The notes: generated by a model from the letters alone, not told the origin. A DNA stretch of 64,000 nt from a bacterium (GCA_035549195.1 DASZRK010000075.1:62001-126000), one strand, 5' to 3'. Shown: positions 24,149 through 34,048, numbered from the stretch's first letter. Numbers and translations: made by a program.

Positions 24149-26923
24149 ATGCCGAAGAAAGCCGCGAAGACCAAGAAGGCCGCCGGTAGCAAGAAGGGGA
24201 GCAAGTTCGTCTATTTCTTCGGCAACGGGAAGGCCGAGGGCACCGGCACCATGAAGGCGGAATTGGGCGGGAAGGGAGCGGGCCTCGCCGAAATGACCAA
24301 CGCCGGCGTACCGGTCCCCCCGGGCTTCACCATCACGACCGAGACCTGCCGCATCTATTACGAGAACAACAAGAAGGTCCCCGAATCCATCGACAAGGAA
24401 ATGCAGGTCCACTTGGCCCGCCTGGAGAAATCCCTGGGCAAGAAGTTCGGCGACCGCAACAACCCCCTGCTGGTCTCGGTCCGTTCCGGCGCCAAGTTCT
24501 CCATGCCAGGCATGATGGACACCATCCTGAACCTGGGCCTGAACGATGAGACCATCAAAGGCCTGGTGGCTTCCACCAACAACGAACGTTTCGCCTGGGA
24601 TTCCTACCGCCGTTTCGTGCAGATGTACGGGAACGTGGTGCTGGACATGGGCAAAGAGGTCTTCGAACGCGTCATCGACACCATGAAGGAGGAGAAGAGC
24701 GTGAAGCTGGACACCCAGCTCACCGCCGCCGACCTGAAGGAGCTGGTCGAGAAGTTCAAGAAGCTCATCCGCGAGAAGAAGGGACAGGACTTCCCCCAGG
24801 ACGTCATGGCCCAACTTCGGGGCGCCCGGGACGCGGTCTTCCGTTCCTGGATGAACGACCGGGCCATCTATTACCGCAAGCAGAACGACATCCCCCACGA
24901 CATCGGGACGGCCGTCAACGTGCAGTCCATGGTGTTCGGGAACATGGGCGACGACTCGGGCACCGGTGTGGGGTTCACCCGCAACCCGGCCACGGGCGAG
25001 AAGAAGTTCTACGGCGAATACCTCCTGAATGCCCAGGGCGAGGACGTGGTGGCCGGGATCCGCACCCCCCAGCCCATCGCCAATCTCGAAAAGGACATGC
25101 CCAGCGTCTTCAAGCAGCTCTACGAGACCACCAAGCGCTTGGAGAAACACTATCGTGATATCCAGGATTTCGAGTTCACCATCGAGAAAAAGAAGCTCTT
25201 CATGTTGCAGACCCGCACGGGAAAGCGCACGGCGGCGGCGGCCGTCAAGATCGCCATCGACCTGGTGAACGAGAAGCTCATCACCAAGGAGGAGGCGCTC
25301 CAGCGCGTCGAGCCCATCCAGCTCGACCAATTGCTCCATCCGGTGTTCGATCCCAAGGCCCCGAAAGAGGTCATCACCAAAGGTTTACCGGCCTCCCCTG
25401 GCGCCGCCACCGGCCAGGCGGTCTTTACCGCCGATGAAGCGGTCAATTTCAAGTCCGAGGGCAAGAAGTGCATCCTGGTCCGTCTGGAGACCTCTCCGGA
25501 CGATATCCACGGGATGGACGCGGCGGAAGGCATCCTGACCGCCCGCGGCGGCATGACCTCCCACGCGGCGGTGGTCGCCCGCGGGATGGGCAAGACCTGC
25601 GTGGCAGGTTGCGAGACCATCAAGGTGGACGAGCACAACAAGCGTTTCACGGTCGGTTCCACGGTCATCAACGAGGGTGACTGGGTCTCCATCAATGGGT
25701 CCACCGGCGAAGTGATCAAGGGCAAGGTCCCGACCATCGAGGCCGAGCTTTCCGGCGACTTCGGGGTCCTGATGGCCTGGGCGGACGCTGCTCGCACCCT
25801 CAAGGTGCGCGCCAATGCCGACATCCCGCGCGACGCTAAGGTGGCCCGCGCTTTCGGTGCCGAGGGTATCGGGCTCTGCCGCACCGAGCACATGTTCTTC
25901 GACGAGGATAGGCTCCCCCATATGCAGGCCATGATCCTGGCCACCGACGAGGCTTCCCGCCGGGAAGCCTTGAAGAAACTCCTGCCCATGCAGAAGTCGG
26001 ACTTCCTGGGATTATTCGAGGCCATGGAAGGGTTCCCGGTGACGGTCCGTTTCCTGGACCCGCCCCTGCACGAATTCCTGCCCAAGCGCGAGGAGTTGAT
26101 GGTCGAGGTGGCCAAGATGGAGGCCACCGGAAAGAACAGCACCTCCAACGAAACCATCAAGAAGGCCCTGGAACTGGTCACCGAGGGCGGATCCGACCTG
26201 CAAAAGGCCAAGAGGCTCCTGCACCGGGTGGAGGAACTCCATGAGTTCAACCCCATGCTGGGCCACCGGGGCTGCCGCCTGGGGATCACCTATCCGGAGA
26301 TCACCGAGATGCAGACCGAGGCCGTCATTTCGGCCGCCTGCGAACTGGTGAAGAAGGGCAAGAAGATCGTTCCCGAGATCATGATCCCGCTGGTCGGGGA
26401 CGTGGCCGAGCTCAAGGACCAGAAGGCCATCGTCATCAAGAAGGCCGACGAGACCATCGCCAAGTATGGGGTCAAGCTCGAGTACCTGATCGGGACCATG
26501 ATCGAGCTGCCGCGCGCCGCCGTCACGGCCGACAAGATCGGGGCCGAGGCCGACTTCTTCAGCTTCGGGACCAACGACCTGACCCAGACCACCTTCGGGT
26601 TCTCCCGCGACGACACCGCGAAGATCATCCGCCATTACCAAGACCACGCCATCTACGAGAAGGACCCCTTCCAGGTCCTGGACCGCGGTGGAGTGGGCCA
26701 ATTGGTCAAGATGGGTGTGGAGAAGGGCCGGAGCGTGAAACCCAAGCTCAAAGTGGGGATCTGCGGAGAGCATGGGGGAGACCCCAATTCGGTCGAGTTC
26801 TGCCACATGGTGGGGCTCAACTATGTCTCCTGTTCGCCTTACCGGGTGCCCATCGCCCGTTTGGCCGCGGCCCAGGCCGCGATCCGTCATTCGGGGAAGG
26901 GCAAGGAATATTCCTCGAAGTAA
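24149..26923 (+). CDS. ppdK: Pyruvate, phosphate dikinase
   Basis: This 924-residue enzyme interconverts pyruvate, ATP and phosphate with PEP, AMP and PPi, serving glycolysis or gluconeogenesis. It has an N-terminal ATP-grasp domain, a swivelling phosphohistidine domain with GGMTSHAAVVARGMGK (His near residue 470), and a C-terminal PEP/pyruvate TIM barrel with the active Cys in GICGEHGGDP (near 871). About 25 extra Lys/Ala-rich residues precede the conserved KFVYFFGNG start. ATG 24149 follows a perfect GGAGG, so the extension is probably made. It is a single-gene unit with its own promoter and terminator. Confidence 0.98.
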   Translation: MPKKAAKTKKAAGSKKGSKFVYFFGNGKAEGTGTMKAELGGKGAGLAEMTNAGVPVPPGFTITTETCRIYYENNKKVPESIDKEMQVHLARLEKSLGKKFGDRNNPLLVSVRSGAKFSMPGMMDTILNLGLNDETIKGLVASTNNERFAWDSYRRFVQMYGNVVLDMGKEVFERVIDTMKEEKSVKLDTQLTAADLKELVEKFKKLIREKKGQDFPQDVMAQLRGARDAVFRSWMNDRAIYYRKQNDIPHDIGTAVNVQSMVFGNMGDDSGTGVGFTRNPATGEKKFYGEYLLNAQGEDVVAGIRTPQPIANLEKDMPSVFKQLYETTKRLEKHYRDIQDFEFTIEKKKLFMLQTRTGKRTAAAAVKIAIDLVNEKLITKEEALQRVEPIQLDQLLHPVFDPKAPKEVITKGLPASPGAATGQAVFTADEAVNFKSEGKKCILVRLETSPDDIHGMDAAEGILTARGGMTSHAAVVARGMGKTCVAGCETIKVDEHNKRFTVGSTVINEGDWVSINGSTGEVIKGKVPTIEAELSGDFGVLMAWADAARTLKVRANADIPRDAKVARAFGAEGIGLCRTEHMFFDEDRLPHMQAMILATDEASRREALKKLLPMQKSDFLGLFEAMEGFPVTVRFLDPPLHEFLPKREELMVEVAKMEATGKNSTSNETIKKALELVTEGGSDLQKAKRLLHRVEELHEFNPMLGHRGCRLGITYPEITEMQTEAVISAACELVKKGKKIVPEIMIPLVGDVAELKDQKAIVIKKADETIAKYGVKLEYLIGTMIELPRAAVTADKIGAEADFFSFGTNDLTQTTFGFSRDDTAKIIRHYQDHAIYEKDPFQVLDRGGVGQLVKMGVEKGRSVKPKLKVGICGEHGGDPNSVEFCHMVGLNYVSCSPYRVPIARLAAAQAAIRHSGKGKEYSSK

Positions 26924-26942
26924 GTCCGCAGGTTGAACCTTT

Positions 26943-26972
26943 AAGGAGCGGGGACCACCCCGCTCCTTTTTT
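26943..26972 (+). terminator. Intrinsic terminator of ppdK
   Basis: A perfect 11-bp stem AAGGAGCGGGG with CCCCGCTCCTT around the loop ACCA, ending in a T run (26967-26972). Confidence 0.95.
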
Positions 26973-27172
26973 GTTTAAAGGGCTTTAACCCGCGCTCCTG
27001 AGGGTTTCCGAAAGCCTCTTTTGAGTTTATCGAAAATCGTTTTGTGTTATATTAGCCGGGCTTTTTAAGGCTTTTCGTCGGCGGTTCCGGGGGGCGTCCC
27101 CTCCGGTCTTTTCGCGGCCCAGACCTAATTGAACGTTCGGCTATCCCAGATCCCGGGGTTTTCATCCGATCC

Positions 27173-29011
27173 ATGAAAAAAACGAAACTCTTTTTGTCCC
27201 TTGCCTTCTTCGCCGCCGCCATCGCCCTCCACGCCGATACCCAGGTCCCGTCCTCCATCAACACCGATACCCAATGGGAGGCGTCGGGCAATCCCTACAT
27301 CATCCAGGGCAAGGTGACTGTCGCCAAGGGCGCCACACTCCATATCGGCCCCAATGTGCGGGTCCAGTTCCGGGGTCCGGCGGGCCTGGAGGTGGACGGC
27401 ACCCTTAATGCGGAGGGTTCCGCCGCGGCCCCGGTGGTCCTGGACATGACCGAGGGGGGCCTGAAAAGCGAATTGTTCCTCAATGGGGCGACCGCCCTTT
27501 TGACCAACGTCCGGGTGCTCGGCGGCGTTTTCCTGGTCCAGGATACCCAGCTCCATCTGCAATGGTTCGAGATCACCAAAGGGAGCGGCCTCTATCTGCG
27601 GGGCGCCACCACGGCCAATGTCAAGAACGGGAAGATCTACGGGAACGCGACCGGTTTGGTCCTGGATGGCACCATCCAGGGAACCTTCCAGTTCAACACC
27701 CTGACCCAGAACACCTACGGTCTTTTCCTGAAGAACTTCTCCTATGTTTCGTTCACCTATAACAGCGTCCATGACAACGACAAGGATGTGGTGAACAGCT
27801 CCACGACCACCGCCCCCTTGGGCGGGAACTATTGGGGCAACATGGACGAGAAGACCATCCTGTCCAAGACCCAAGGGCCGGTCGATCTCGAACCCGTCCG
27901 GGACCTGAAAGAGATCCTGCGCCGATACATCCGGACCCAGCTTCCCACCATCACGAAGGAACAAGAAAAGGCCCTGAAGGATCGGGAAAAGAAGCAGGCT
28001 GAATCCGAAGCCGCCAAGAACCCGACCCCCGAGCCCGCCGTTGCTCCCGAAACACCCGCGGCTCCCGCTCCTGAAGCTCCGGCCGAAACGACCCCCGAGG
28101 CACCAGCCGCCCCGGAAGCCGCACCGGCCCCTGAGGAAACTCCGGCCGCCCCGGAGGCTTCCTCGGCTCCCGCAGGCGTGGCACCGGTCAAGGATCTGCC
28201 GGCCGCACCCCACAAGTTGAAAACCCTGACCTTGCCGGCCGACCAAGGCGATCTTTCCAAGATCCCGGGCCATGTCCCAGGTCCTTCCGAGAAACCCGTG
28301 GCCACTGTCGGCCCTGAAACAGTGGGCGCCCCGTCCGCCGCGCCGGAAGCACCCGCACCCGCCGCCGCTCCAGAAGAATCCCCGGCCCCGCCGCCCATGC
28401 CCATGGGCTCGGAAACGGCTCCGCCTCCCCCGGCCGAGAGCGGGACCTTGTCCCCCGTCGGATCGGAATCTGGGACCATGCCTCCCCCGCCGCAGATCGA
28501 CGTGACGGCTCCGCCCGATCTGGATGGCAACTCGGCGTCCCCTTCAACCCCACCGCCTCCTCCGCTCCCCGCTTCAGCGGCCGAGACCGCGGCTCCGACT
28601 CCCGTGGTTGAGACCGTTCCTTTGGCCCCTCCCCCGGTGCCCCAGAGCAGCGTGGCGCCTTCGGATAATGTGAGCGTTCCCCCGCCGCCGGCCCTGAATG
28701 AACAAATGGCCCCTTCGGTGGCTCCGGCTCCGCCGTCGGCACCCCCGACCCCTGCCCCGACCCCGGTGCCCACGGTCAGTGCGGAGGATCAACAGAAAGC
28801 CTTGGAATCCCTGGATGGTGTGAGCGGGGATATCGACGGGATGCAGGCGCCTCCCTTGGACTTGAACCTGGACCTGGCCCCTTCCGACAAGGCGGGGAAC
28901 AACAAGACCGGTCTAACCCTCCCTCCTATGAAGGACAGTAATGTGGCACCCCCGAAGGACTTGGACCTTCCCCCGACGGACGACAGCGGTACCTTGACCC
29001 CGGCCAAGTAA
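27173..29011 (+). CDS. Secreted beta-helix protein with a long Pro/Ala-rich tail
   Basis: This encodes 612 residues with a signal peptide (about 1-22, AIALHADT). Residues about 30-225 form a right-handed parallel beta-helix (PbH1-like repeats such as VKNGKIYGNATGLVLDGT) ending in GGNYWG, as in NosD-type proteins. A charged coil follows (about 240-285), then more than 300 residues rich in Pro, Ala, Glu and Ser, with DLN/DLDLPP clusters at the end. The tail is probably disordered and may span the periplasm or cell surface. No enzyme motif is seen. A TATATT box at 27048-27053 may be the -10 element. The function is unknown; surface polysaccharide binding is only a guess. Confidence 0.85.
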   Translation: MKKTKLFLSLAFFAAAIALHADTQVPSSINTDTQWEASGNPYIIQGKVTVAKGATLHIGPNVRVQFRGPAGLEVDGTLNAEGSAAAPVVLDMTEGGLKSELFLNGATALLTNVRVLGGVFLVQDTQLHLQWFEITKGSGLYLRGATTANVKNGKIYGNATGLVLDGTIQGTFQFNTLTQNTYGLFLKNFSYVSFTYNSVHDNDKDVVNSSTTTAPLGGNYWGNMDEKTILSKTQGPVDLEPVRDLKEILRRYIRTQLPTITKEQEKALKDREKKQAESEAAKNPTPEPAVAPETPAAPAPEAPAETTPEAPAAPEAAPAPEETPAAPEASSAPAGVAPVKDLPAAPHKLKTLTLPADQGDLSKIPGHVPGPSEKPVATVGPETVGAPSAAPEAPAPAAAPEESPAPPPMPMGSETAPPPPAESGTLSPVGSESGTMPPPPQIDVTAPPDLDGNSASPSTPPPPPLPASAAETAAPTPVVETVPLAPPPVPQSSVAPSDNVSVPPPPALNEQMAPSVAPAPPSAPPTPAPTPVPTVSAEDQQKALESLDGVSGDIDGMQAPPLDLNLDLAPSDKAGNNKTGLTLPPMKDSNVAPPKDLDLPPTDDSGTLTPAK

Positions 29012-29115
29012 GGTCGGGTTTTAATTCTCCGAGCGCTCCGTTATCATTTGCTTGAAACCCTTTAGGTCCTGAACGCCCTTCCTCTATCTTTAAACCTTTC
29101 CGAAGCGAGGGAACC

Positions 29116-29598
29116 ATGCCCATTCAAGTCGCCCTTTTTTCCATCGGTGAGAAGTACACGGCTCCCGGGGCCAAGGATGAGGCGGGGGATATCCTGAACG
29201 CTTCCTGTCTCAAGATGGGCTGGGAAGTGGTGGCCCGCATGCCTTTGAGCGGTGAGGAACAGGAATTGGCGGGCCAACTGGTCCAGACGGCCGACAGCGG
29301 GACGGTGGACATCCTCTTCACCATCGATGGGATCGGTTGCGGCGCCCAGGATCGGGTGCCCGAGGCCATGTACCAGGTCTGTGAAAAATGGATCCCGGGC
29401 CTGCCCGAGCTCATTCGCAACAAGGCCTACGAGAAGACCCCGTTGGTGGCCCTGACCCGGGGCGTGGCGGGTATCCGGGGAAAGACCCTGGTCCTGAACC
29501 TGCCGGGTTCGCCGACGGCGGTGAAGGACTCGATGGATATCCTTCGGCCGGTCCTCCGCCTAGCGGTGGACCATATCAAAGGTCACGGCGCTGGCTGA
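29116..29598 (+). CDS. Diverged MoaB/MogA-like molybdopterin-binding protein
   Basis: This 160-residue protein has the MoaB/Mog fold: SIGEKYTAPGAKDEAG at the N-terminus, VAGIRGKTLVLNLPGSPTAV late, matching the conserved LPGSP loop. The hallmark TGGTG loop before the R/QD..PEA segment reads IDGIG, so the molybdopterin and adenylylation site is altered. MoaB/Mog normally adenylate molybdopterin during cofactor synthesis. No other moa, mob or mod genes lie nearby. It ends ten bases before a VanX-like gene whose ribosome site starts at its end, suggesting one transcript. Confidence 0.8.
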   Translation: MPIQVALFSIGEKYTAPGAKDEAGDILNASCLKMGWEVVARMPLSGEEQELAGQLVQTADSGTVDILFTIDGIGCGAQDRVPEAMYQVCEKWIPGLPELIRNKAYEKTPLVALTRGVAGIRGKTLVLNLPGSPTAVKDSMDILRPVLRLAVDHIKGHGAG

Positions 29599-29608
29599 AG
29601 GAGCCCCT

Positions 29609-30304
29609 TTGGGAAGGACACTGGCCTTTCTCGCGGTCCTGCTCTCCCTCTCCGCCGGGCTTCAGGCCCGGACAGCCCTCAAGCACACCAAAGGTTCGCC
29701 CTTGCGCTCCCTTCATGCCCTGGAAAAAGATCTCGACTACGTCGACCTGTCGGCCTTTCCCCACGTGCGTATCAAGCTCAAGTACGCCACGACCGACAAC
29801 TTTATGGGCCTCAACATGTATGGCCCCTTCCGAAAGGCCTTCCTACATAAGGACGCGGCCGCCATGTTCCGCCGGGCGGTGAACCTGCTCCAGAAGGAAA
29901 GGCCGGGTTATTCCTTCGTTGTCTTCGATGCCCTGCGTCCCCATTCGGTGCAATGGATCATGTGGGACCGGGTCAAGGACACCCCCGAACGTAAATACGT
30001 TGCCAACGCCGAGATCGGTTCCCCTCATAATTTCGGGATGGCCATCGACCTGAGCGTTTTGGATGAAAAGGGCAGGGAATTGGATATGGGGACGCCCTTC
30101 GATTCCTTCTCGGAGGTGTCCGAACCGAAATTGGAGCAGAGGTTCTTGGAGGAAGGGAAGTTGACGAAAGGCCAGATGGAGAACCGTCTTATCCTGCGCC
30201 GGGCCATGACCGGGGCGGGCTTTCTGCAGCTTTCCCATGAATGGTGGCACTACAACGGTCTGCCCGAACCGGAGATCCGCAAGAAATATAAGATCGTGGA
30301 ATGA
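29609..30304 (+). CDS. Exported D-Ala-D-Ala dipeptidase (VanX/DdpX-like, M15D)
   Basis: This 231-residue zinc peptidase has a signal peptide (about 1-20). Zinc and catalytic residues are in place: R110 in FDALRP, H140 and D147 in SPHNFGMAIDLS, and E211 with H214 in HEWWHY. The family cleaves D-alanyl-D-alanine dipeptide, either for recycling cell-wall D-Ala or, in vancomycin clusters, for resistance. No vanH or vanA genes are present, so a recycling role is more likely. The TTG start at 29609 follows AAGGAG with a normal spacer. It is convergent with the PBP1A gene, 18 bases away. Confidence 0.93.
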   Translation: MGRTLAFLAVLLSLSAGLQARTALKHTKGSPLRSLHALEKDLDYVDLSAFPHVRIKLKYATTDNFMGLNMYGPFRKAFLHKDAAAMFRRAVNLLQKERPGYSFVVFDALRPHSVQWIMWDRVKDTPERKYVANAEIGSPHNFGMAIDLSVLDEKGRELDMGTPFDSFSEVSEPKLEQRFLEEGKLTKGQMENRLILRRAMTGAGFLQLSHEWWHYNGLPEPEIRKKYKIVE

Positions 30305-30322
30305 CCCGGCCGGATGACCGGA

Positions 30323-32530
30323 TCAGAAACCCTCGTCGGGGTAGGCTTCCTGGGAGACCGGGGCGGTTTTGGCGGGTTCCTCCTCCTCGGGGGTTGTATT
30401 GGGGGTCGCGCTCTTGACCATCGCCGGGGCACCCATTTCTAAAAGGTCGCCAGCGGGTTGGCCCGCGCCGTTATCGTTCGAAGAGGAATCAAGACCGTTG
30501 AGGGTCGCACCGCCCGTATGCAGGTTGCAGAGCCGGGTCGGGGCCGTTTCCTTCCGGAAGATCTCGTCCCTGGTCCGGGGACAGAAGGCGCTGGCCAAAA
30601 GTCCGCTATCCAGGCAGATCTTCTTGTGCACGAAATCGGCCTCGGTTCCCTTGGGAGGCTGGAAGTCCTCCACCGGTTTGCCTTCCATGGCCACTTTCAT
30701 GAATTCGGCCCAGATCGGGGCCGCGGCCTCACCACCCGTTTGCCGGTGGCCCAGGCTTTGGCGTTCGTCATAGCCCACCCAAACCCCGCAGGTCAGGCTG
30801 GGTGTGTAGCCGATGAACCAGGCATCCACATTGTCGTTGGTGGTCCCGGTCTTGCCCGCCGCCGGGTAGGTGAACCCGAGCCGGCGGACGATACGCCCGG
30901 TCCCGTTATCCACGACGTCCTTCATGGTATGGGCCATGATGTAGGCCACCTCGGGGTCCAGGGCGTCCTGGGCAGAAGGGGTGTTGGTCTCCAGGACCTT
31001 GCCGGAAGAGTCCTTGACCGAAAGAATGGCGAAGGGTTCGACCCGGACCCCCTGATTGGCGAAGACCGAAAAGGCCTGGACCAGGTCCTGGAGCGTTACC
31101 TCCGAGGTGCCCAAACCCAATGTCAAGTTGGGCTTGATGGGGGTACTGATGCCCATCCGGCGCGCCACGCTCACCACCGGTTGGATCCCCAGTTTTTCCA
31201 GCAGCTTGATGGTGACCACGTTGATGGAATACATGAGGGCGGTGTGCAACGTGGTGGGACCCCTGAACTTGCCCGAGAAATTGGTGGGTCGCCAGGGTTT
31301 GCCCGTGGAAGGGTCGTCATAGACGACCGGCGAATCGAGGAACACATCGGCCATGGTGTAGCCGTTCTCGATGGCGGCCGCGTAGATGAAAGGCTTGAAG
31401 GCGGATCCGGGCTGGCGCTTGGCTTGGATGGCCCGATTGAAGACGCTCTTGCGGTAGTCGATGCCCCCGATCATGGCGCGGATGGCCCCGGTGTGGGGGT
31501 CCATGGCCAGCAGGGCCCCTTGGATGGGTTGGTCCACCGGGATCGTGGTCTGGCGGACCCGGCGGGCCACGATCTCGGCGTTGGCCACGCCCCTGGACAA
31601 GGCCTTTTGGGCCGCTTCCTGCATCTTCAGGTCGAGGGTGGTATAGACCGATAGCCCGCCCTTGTAGACCATTTGGGACCCATAACGTTGCTCCAACTGC
31701 TGGCGGACATATTCCACGAAATAAGGGGCGTTCTGCACCTCGATCTTCTTGAGCTCGATGGGAGTGTTGCGGGCTTCGGTGCACTCTTGTTGGGTGATGA
31801 AGCCGTGGTCGGCCATGAGGGAGAGGTCCAGGTTGCGGCGGGCCAAGGCATCCAGGGGCCTTTTATAAGGATCATAGTCATTGGGGGCCTTGGGCAGGCT
31901 GGCCAGCAGGGCGCATTCGGGAAGGGTCAGGTCCTCGACGTGTTTCCCGAAGTAGCTGCGGGCGGCCGATTCGACCCCATAGGCGCCTTCCCCGAAGTAG
32001 ATCTGGTTCAGGTACATCTCCAGGATCTCCTTCTTGGAATAGTTCCTTTCGATCTGGAGGGCCAGCAGGATCTCGCGGATCTTCCGCGAGAAGGTCTTCT
32101 CATGGGTGAGGAAGAGGTTCCGGGCCAACTGTTGGGTCAGGGTGCTGGCGCCCTGGAGCTTCTGGCCGCCGTGCCGGACGTTCTGGATGAAGGCGCGGGC
32201 CATCCCGATGGGATCGATGCCGATATGGCGGTAGAAACGGTCGTCCTCGATGGCGATGAGGGCGTCCTGCAGGGTCTGGGGGATCTTGTCGAGGGAGACC
32301 ACGGTGCGCTGCTCGAGCCAAAGCTGGCTGATGACCTCGCCGTTGACGTCATAGATGCGCGTGGCCTGGGCCGGGTTGGAGGTCTGGAGAAGTTTGATAT
32401 CGGGGAGTTCCTGGAGCTGGGCGTAAAGGAAGCCCAGGACGATCCCGGACAGGGCGAAGCCCAGGATGAAGGCGTATTTCAGGAAGGTCAGGAATGGTTT
32501 GCGGGCTTTCTCGACTTTCTCGATCGGCAT
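30323..32530 (-). CDS. mrcA: Class A penicillin-binding protein 1A
   Basis: This 735-residue bifunctional cell-wall synthase has a short cytoplasmic tail, a membrane helix (about 15-38), a GT51 glycosyltransferase domain (about 50-230, catalytic E95 in EDDRFYRH and the QGASTLTQQLARN motif) and a transpeptidase domain with SAFK (Ser near 375), SIN in MYSIN and KTGTT near 558. It polymerises and crosslinks peptidoglycan. The last about 70 residues are low-complexity and Pro/Glu-rich. The ATG at 32530 has AGGG upstream. It is divergent from tyrS, 100 bases away. Confidence 0.97.
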   Translation of the reverse strand: MPIEKVEKARKPFLTFLKYAFILGFALSGIVLGFLYAQLQELPDIKLLQTSNPAQATRIYDVNGEVISQLWLEQRTVVSLDKIPQTLQDALIAIEDDRFYRHIGIDPIGMARAFIQNVRHGGQKLQGASTLTQQLARNLFLTHEKTFSRKIREILLALQIERNYSKKEILEMYLNQIYFGEGAYGVESAARSYFGKHVEDLTLPECALLASLPKAPNDYDPYKRPLDALARRNLDLSLMADHGFITQQECTEARNTPIELKKIEVQNAPYFVEYVRQQLEQRYGSQMVYKGGLSVYTTLDLKMQEAAQKALSRGVANAEIVARRVRQTTIPVDQPIQGALLAMDPHTGAIRAMIGGIDYRKSVFNRAIQAKRQPGSAFKPFIYAAAIENGYTMADVFLDSPVVYDDPSTGKPWRPTNFSGKFRGPTTLHTALMYSINVVTIKLLEKLGIQPVVSVARRMGISTPIKPNLTLGLGTSEVTLQDLVQAFSVFANQGVRVEPFAILSVKDSSGKVLETNTPSAQDALDPEVAYIMAHTMKDVVDNGTGRIVRRLGFTYPAAGKTGTTNDNVDAWFIGYTPSLTCGVWVGYDERQSLGHRQTGGEAAAPIWAEFMKVAMEGKPVEDFQPPKGTEADFVHKKICLDSGLLASAFCPRTRDEIFRKETAPTRLCNLHTGGATLNGLDSSSNDNGAGQPAGDLLEMGAPAMVKSATPNTTPEEEEPAKTAPVSQEAYPDEGF

Positions 32531-32630
32531 GGGTCCCTTCGGGGAAATGGAAAATTAGAGACGGTCATTATATCGACTGCGTCCCATTTCAACAGCCATC
32601 CCCGGGCCTTTTTGTTATCATGAGGCCCTT

Positions 32631-33872
32631 GTGAGCACCCCATTCGATAAAACCCCCGAACAACAATTGGAGATCCTGCTTCAAGGAACGGCCGAGGTCA
32701 TCTCGAAGGCCGAACTTTTGGAGAAGCTCAAGGCCGCCCACAAAGAAGGCCGGCCCTTGCTCGTGAAGTGGGGAGCGGACCCTTCGGCCCCCGACATCCA
32801 CCTGGGCCATACGGTGGTCCTTCGCAAGTTGCGCCAGTTCCAGGACCTGGGCCACAAGGTGCAGTTCCTCATCGGCGACTTCACCGCCATGATCGGTGAC
32901 CCCACGGGTAAATCGGCCACCCGCAAACCCCTGAGCCGCGAAGAGGTGGCTGCCAACGCCAAGACCTATCTGGAGCAGGTCTTCCGGGTGCTCGACAAGG
33001 ACCCGGCCAAGATCGAGGTCCGCTACAACAGTGAATGGTGCCGGCCCATGAGCTTCGAGGACGTCATTCGACTGGCCTCCCGATATACGGTGGCGCGTAT
33101 CCTGGAGCGGGACGATTTCACCAACCGCATGAAGGAACAACGGCCCATCAGTTTGCACGAACTGCTCTATCCGCTCATCCAGGGTTATGACTCAGTGGTC
33201 CTGAAGTCCGACGTGGAAATGTGCGGGACCGACCAAAAATTCAATTGCCTGGTGGGCCGGGCCCTACAGGAGGAAGCGGGACAGCGGCCCGAAGCCATCC
33301 TTTCCATGCCCATCTTGGAGGGCCTGGACGGGGTCAAGAAGATGTCGAAAAGTCTGGGGAACTACGTCGGTGTGACCGATACGCCCAATGAAATGTTCGC
33401 CAAGCTGATGAGCGTTTCGGATGAACTTATGTGGAAATATTACGAACTTTTGTCCGACCTGTCCCCGGGGGCACAAAAGGACCGGAAGGCCCAGGTGGAA
33501 AAGGGCCAATTCCACCCGAAGACCGCCAAGCAGGAACTGGCCCGGGAGATCACCCAAAGGTTCCATGGCGAGGTCAAGGCGAAGGAAGCCTGGGACTATT
33601 TCGAGAACCGTCACAACCTGGACCAGTCGGTCGATTACGAAAAGGTCCAGGTCCCGCCCGGGGCCCATAAGGCGGCGGACTTCCTTTTGATGGTCGGCAT
33701 CGTCAAGACCAAGAGCGATGCCAAGCGGCTCATCGAGCAGGGGGCGGTGGAGTGGGTGGACGCGGACCAGAAGAAAAGGAAGATCGGTTCCTTCAACGAG
33801 GTCATCGAAATGGGGCCAGCCCAATCCGGTTTGATCCGTGCGGGAAAGGTGTTCTTGAAGGTCGTTTCTTAA
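32631..33872 (+). CDS. tyrS: Tyrosyl-tRNA synthetase
   Basis: This 413-residue class I synthetase has HLGH (57-60) as the HIGH motif, the KKMSKSLGN loop near 236 and a C-terminal S4 RNA-binding domain (about 345-410). It charges tRNA(Tyr). The length and the [12 protein letters not shown] segment place it in the longer of the two bacterial TyrRS groups. The start is GTG 32631 with GAGG upstream; a four-codon frame (32620-32634) overlaps the start. There is no T-box. It ends at 33872 before a 297-base gap. Confidence 0.97.
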   Translation: MSTPFDKTPEQQLEILLQGTAEVISKAELLEKLKAAHKEGRPLLVKWGADPSAPDIHLGHTVVLRKLRQFQDLGHKVQFLIGDFTAMIGDPTGKSATRKPLSREEVAANAKTYLEQVFRVLDKDPAKIEVRYNSEWCRPMSFEDVIRLASRYTVARILERDDFTNRMKEQRPISLHELLYPLIQGYDSVVLKSDVEMCGTDQKFNCLVGRALQEEAGQRPEAILSMPILEGLDGVKKMSKSLGNYVGVTDTPNEMFAKLMSVSDELMWKYYELLSDLSPGAQKDRKAQVEKGQFHPKTAKQELAREITQRFHGEVKAKEAWDYFENRHNLDQSVDYEKVQVPPGAHKAADFLLMVGIVKTKSDAKRLIEQGAVEWVDADQKKRKIGSFNEVIEMGPAQSGLIRAGKVFLKVVS

Positions 33873-33968
33873 AGGTCTTTTCCACGGGGCGTGCCAGGTC
33901 GACCCGGACAAACGGTCGAAATTTCCCTTTTTCCTCCTTCGATTTTTTCCGAACTTCCGCCTTTTCCC

Positions 33969-33997
33969 TAGGCAGTCCCCGGGCCCCTGGCTATAAT
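33969..33997 (+). promoter_or_regulatory. Probable sigma-70 promoter for yebC-ruvC
   Basis: TAGGCA (33969-33974), a 17-base spacer and a perfect TATAAT (33992-33997). Transcription would start near 34004, right before the hairpin. Confidence 0.6.
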
Positions 33998-34005
33998 CCG
34001 AAAAG

Positions 34006-34048
34006 AAAGGCCCGCTCTCTTGAGATGCCATCAAGTCAGCGGCCTTTT
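34006..34048 (+). promoter_or_regulatory. Long hairpin at the predicted 5' end of the yebC transcript
   Basis: The arm at 34006-34023 pairs with 34031-34048 around the loop GATGCCA, with one bulged C and a two-base internal loop, ending in CCTTTTGT. It could stabilise the mRNA end, act as an attenuator, or be the end of a transcript from upstream. Confidence 0.5.

Noticed and set aside
32620-32634. A four-codon frame overlapping the tyrS start
   Set aside because: Too short to judge; it could be chance, and tyrS has its own GAGG site.
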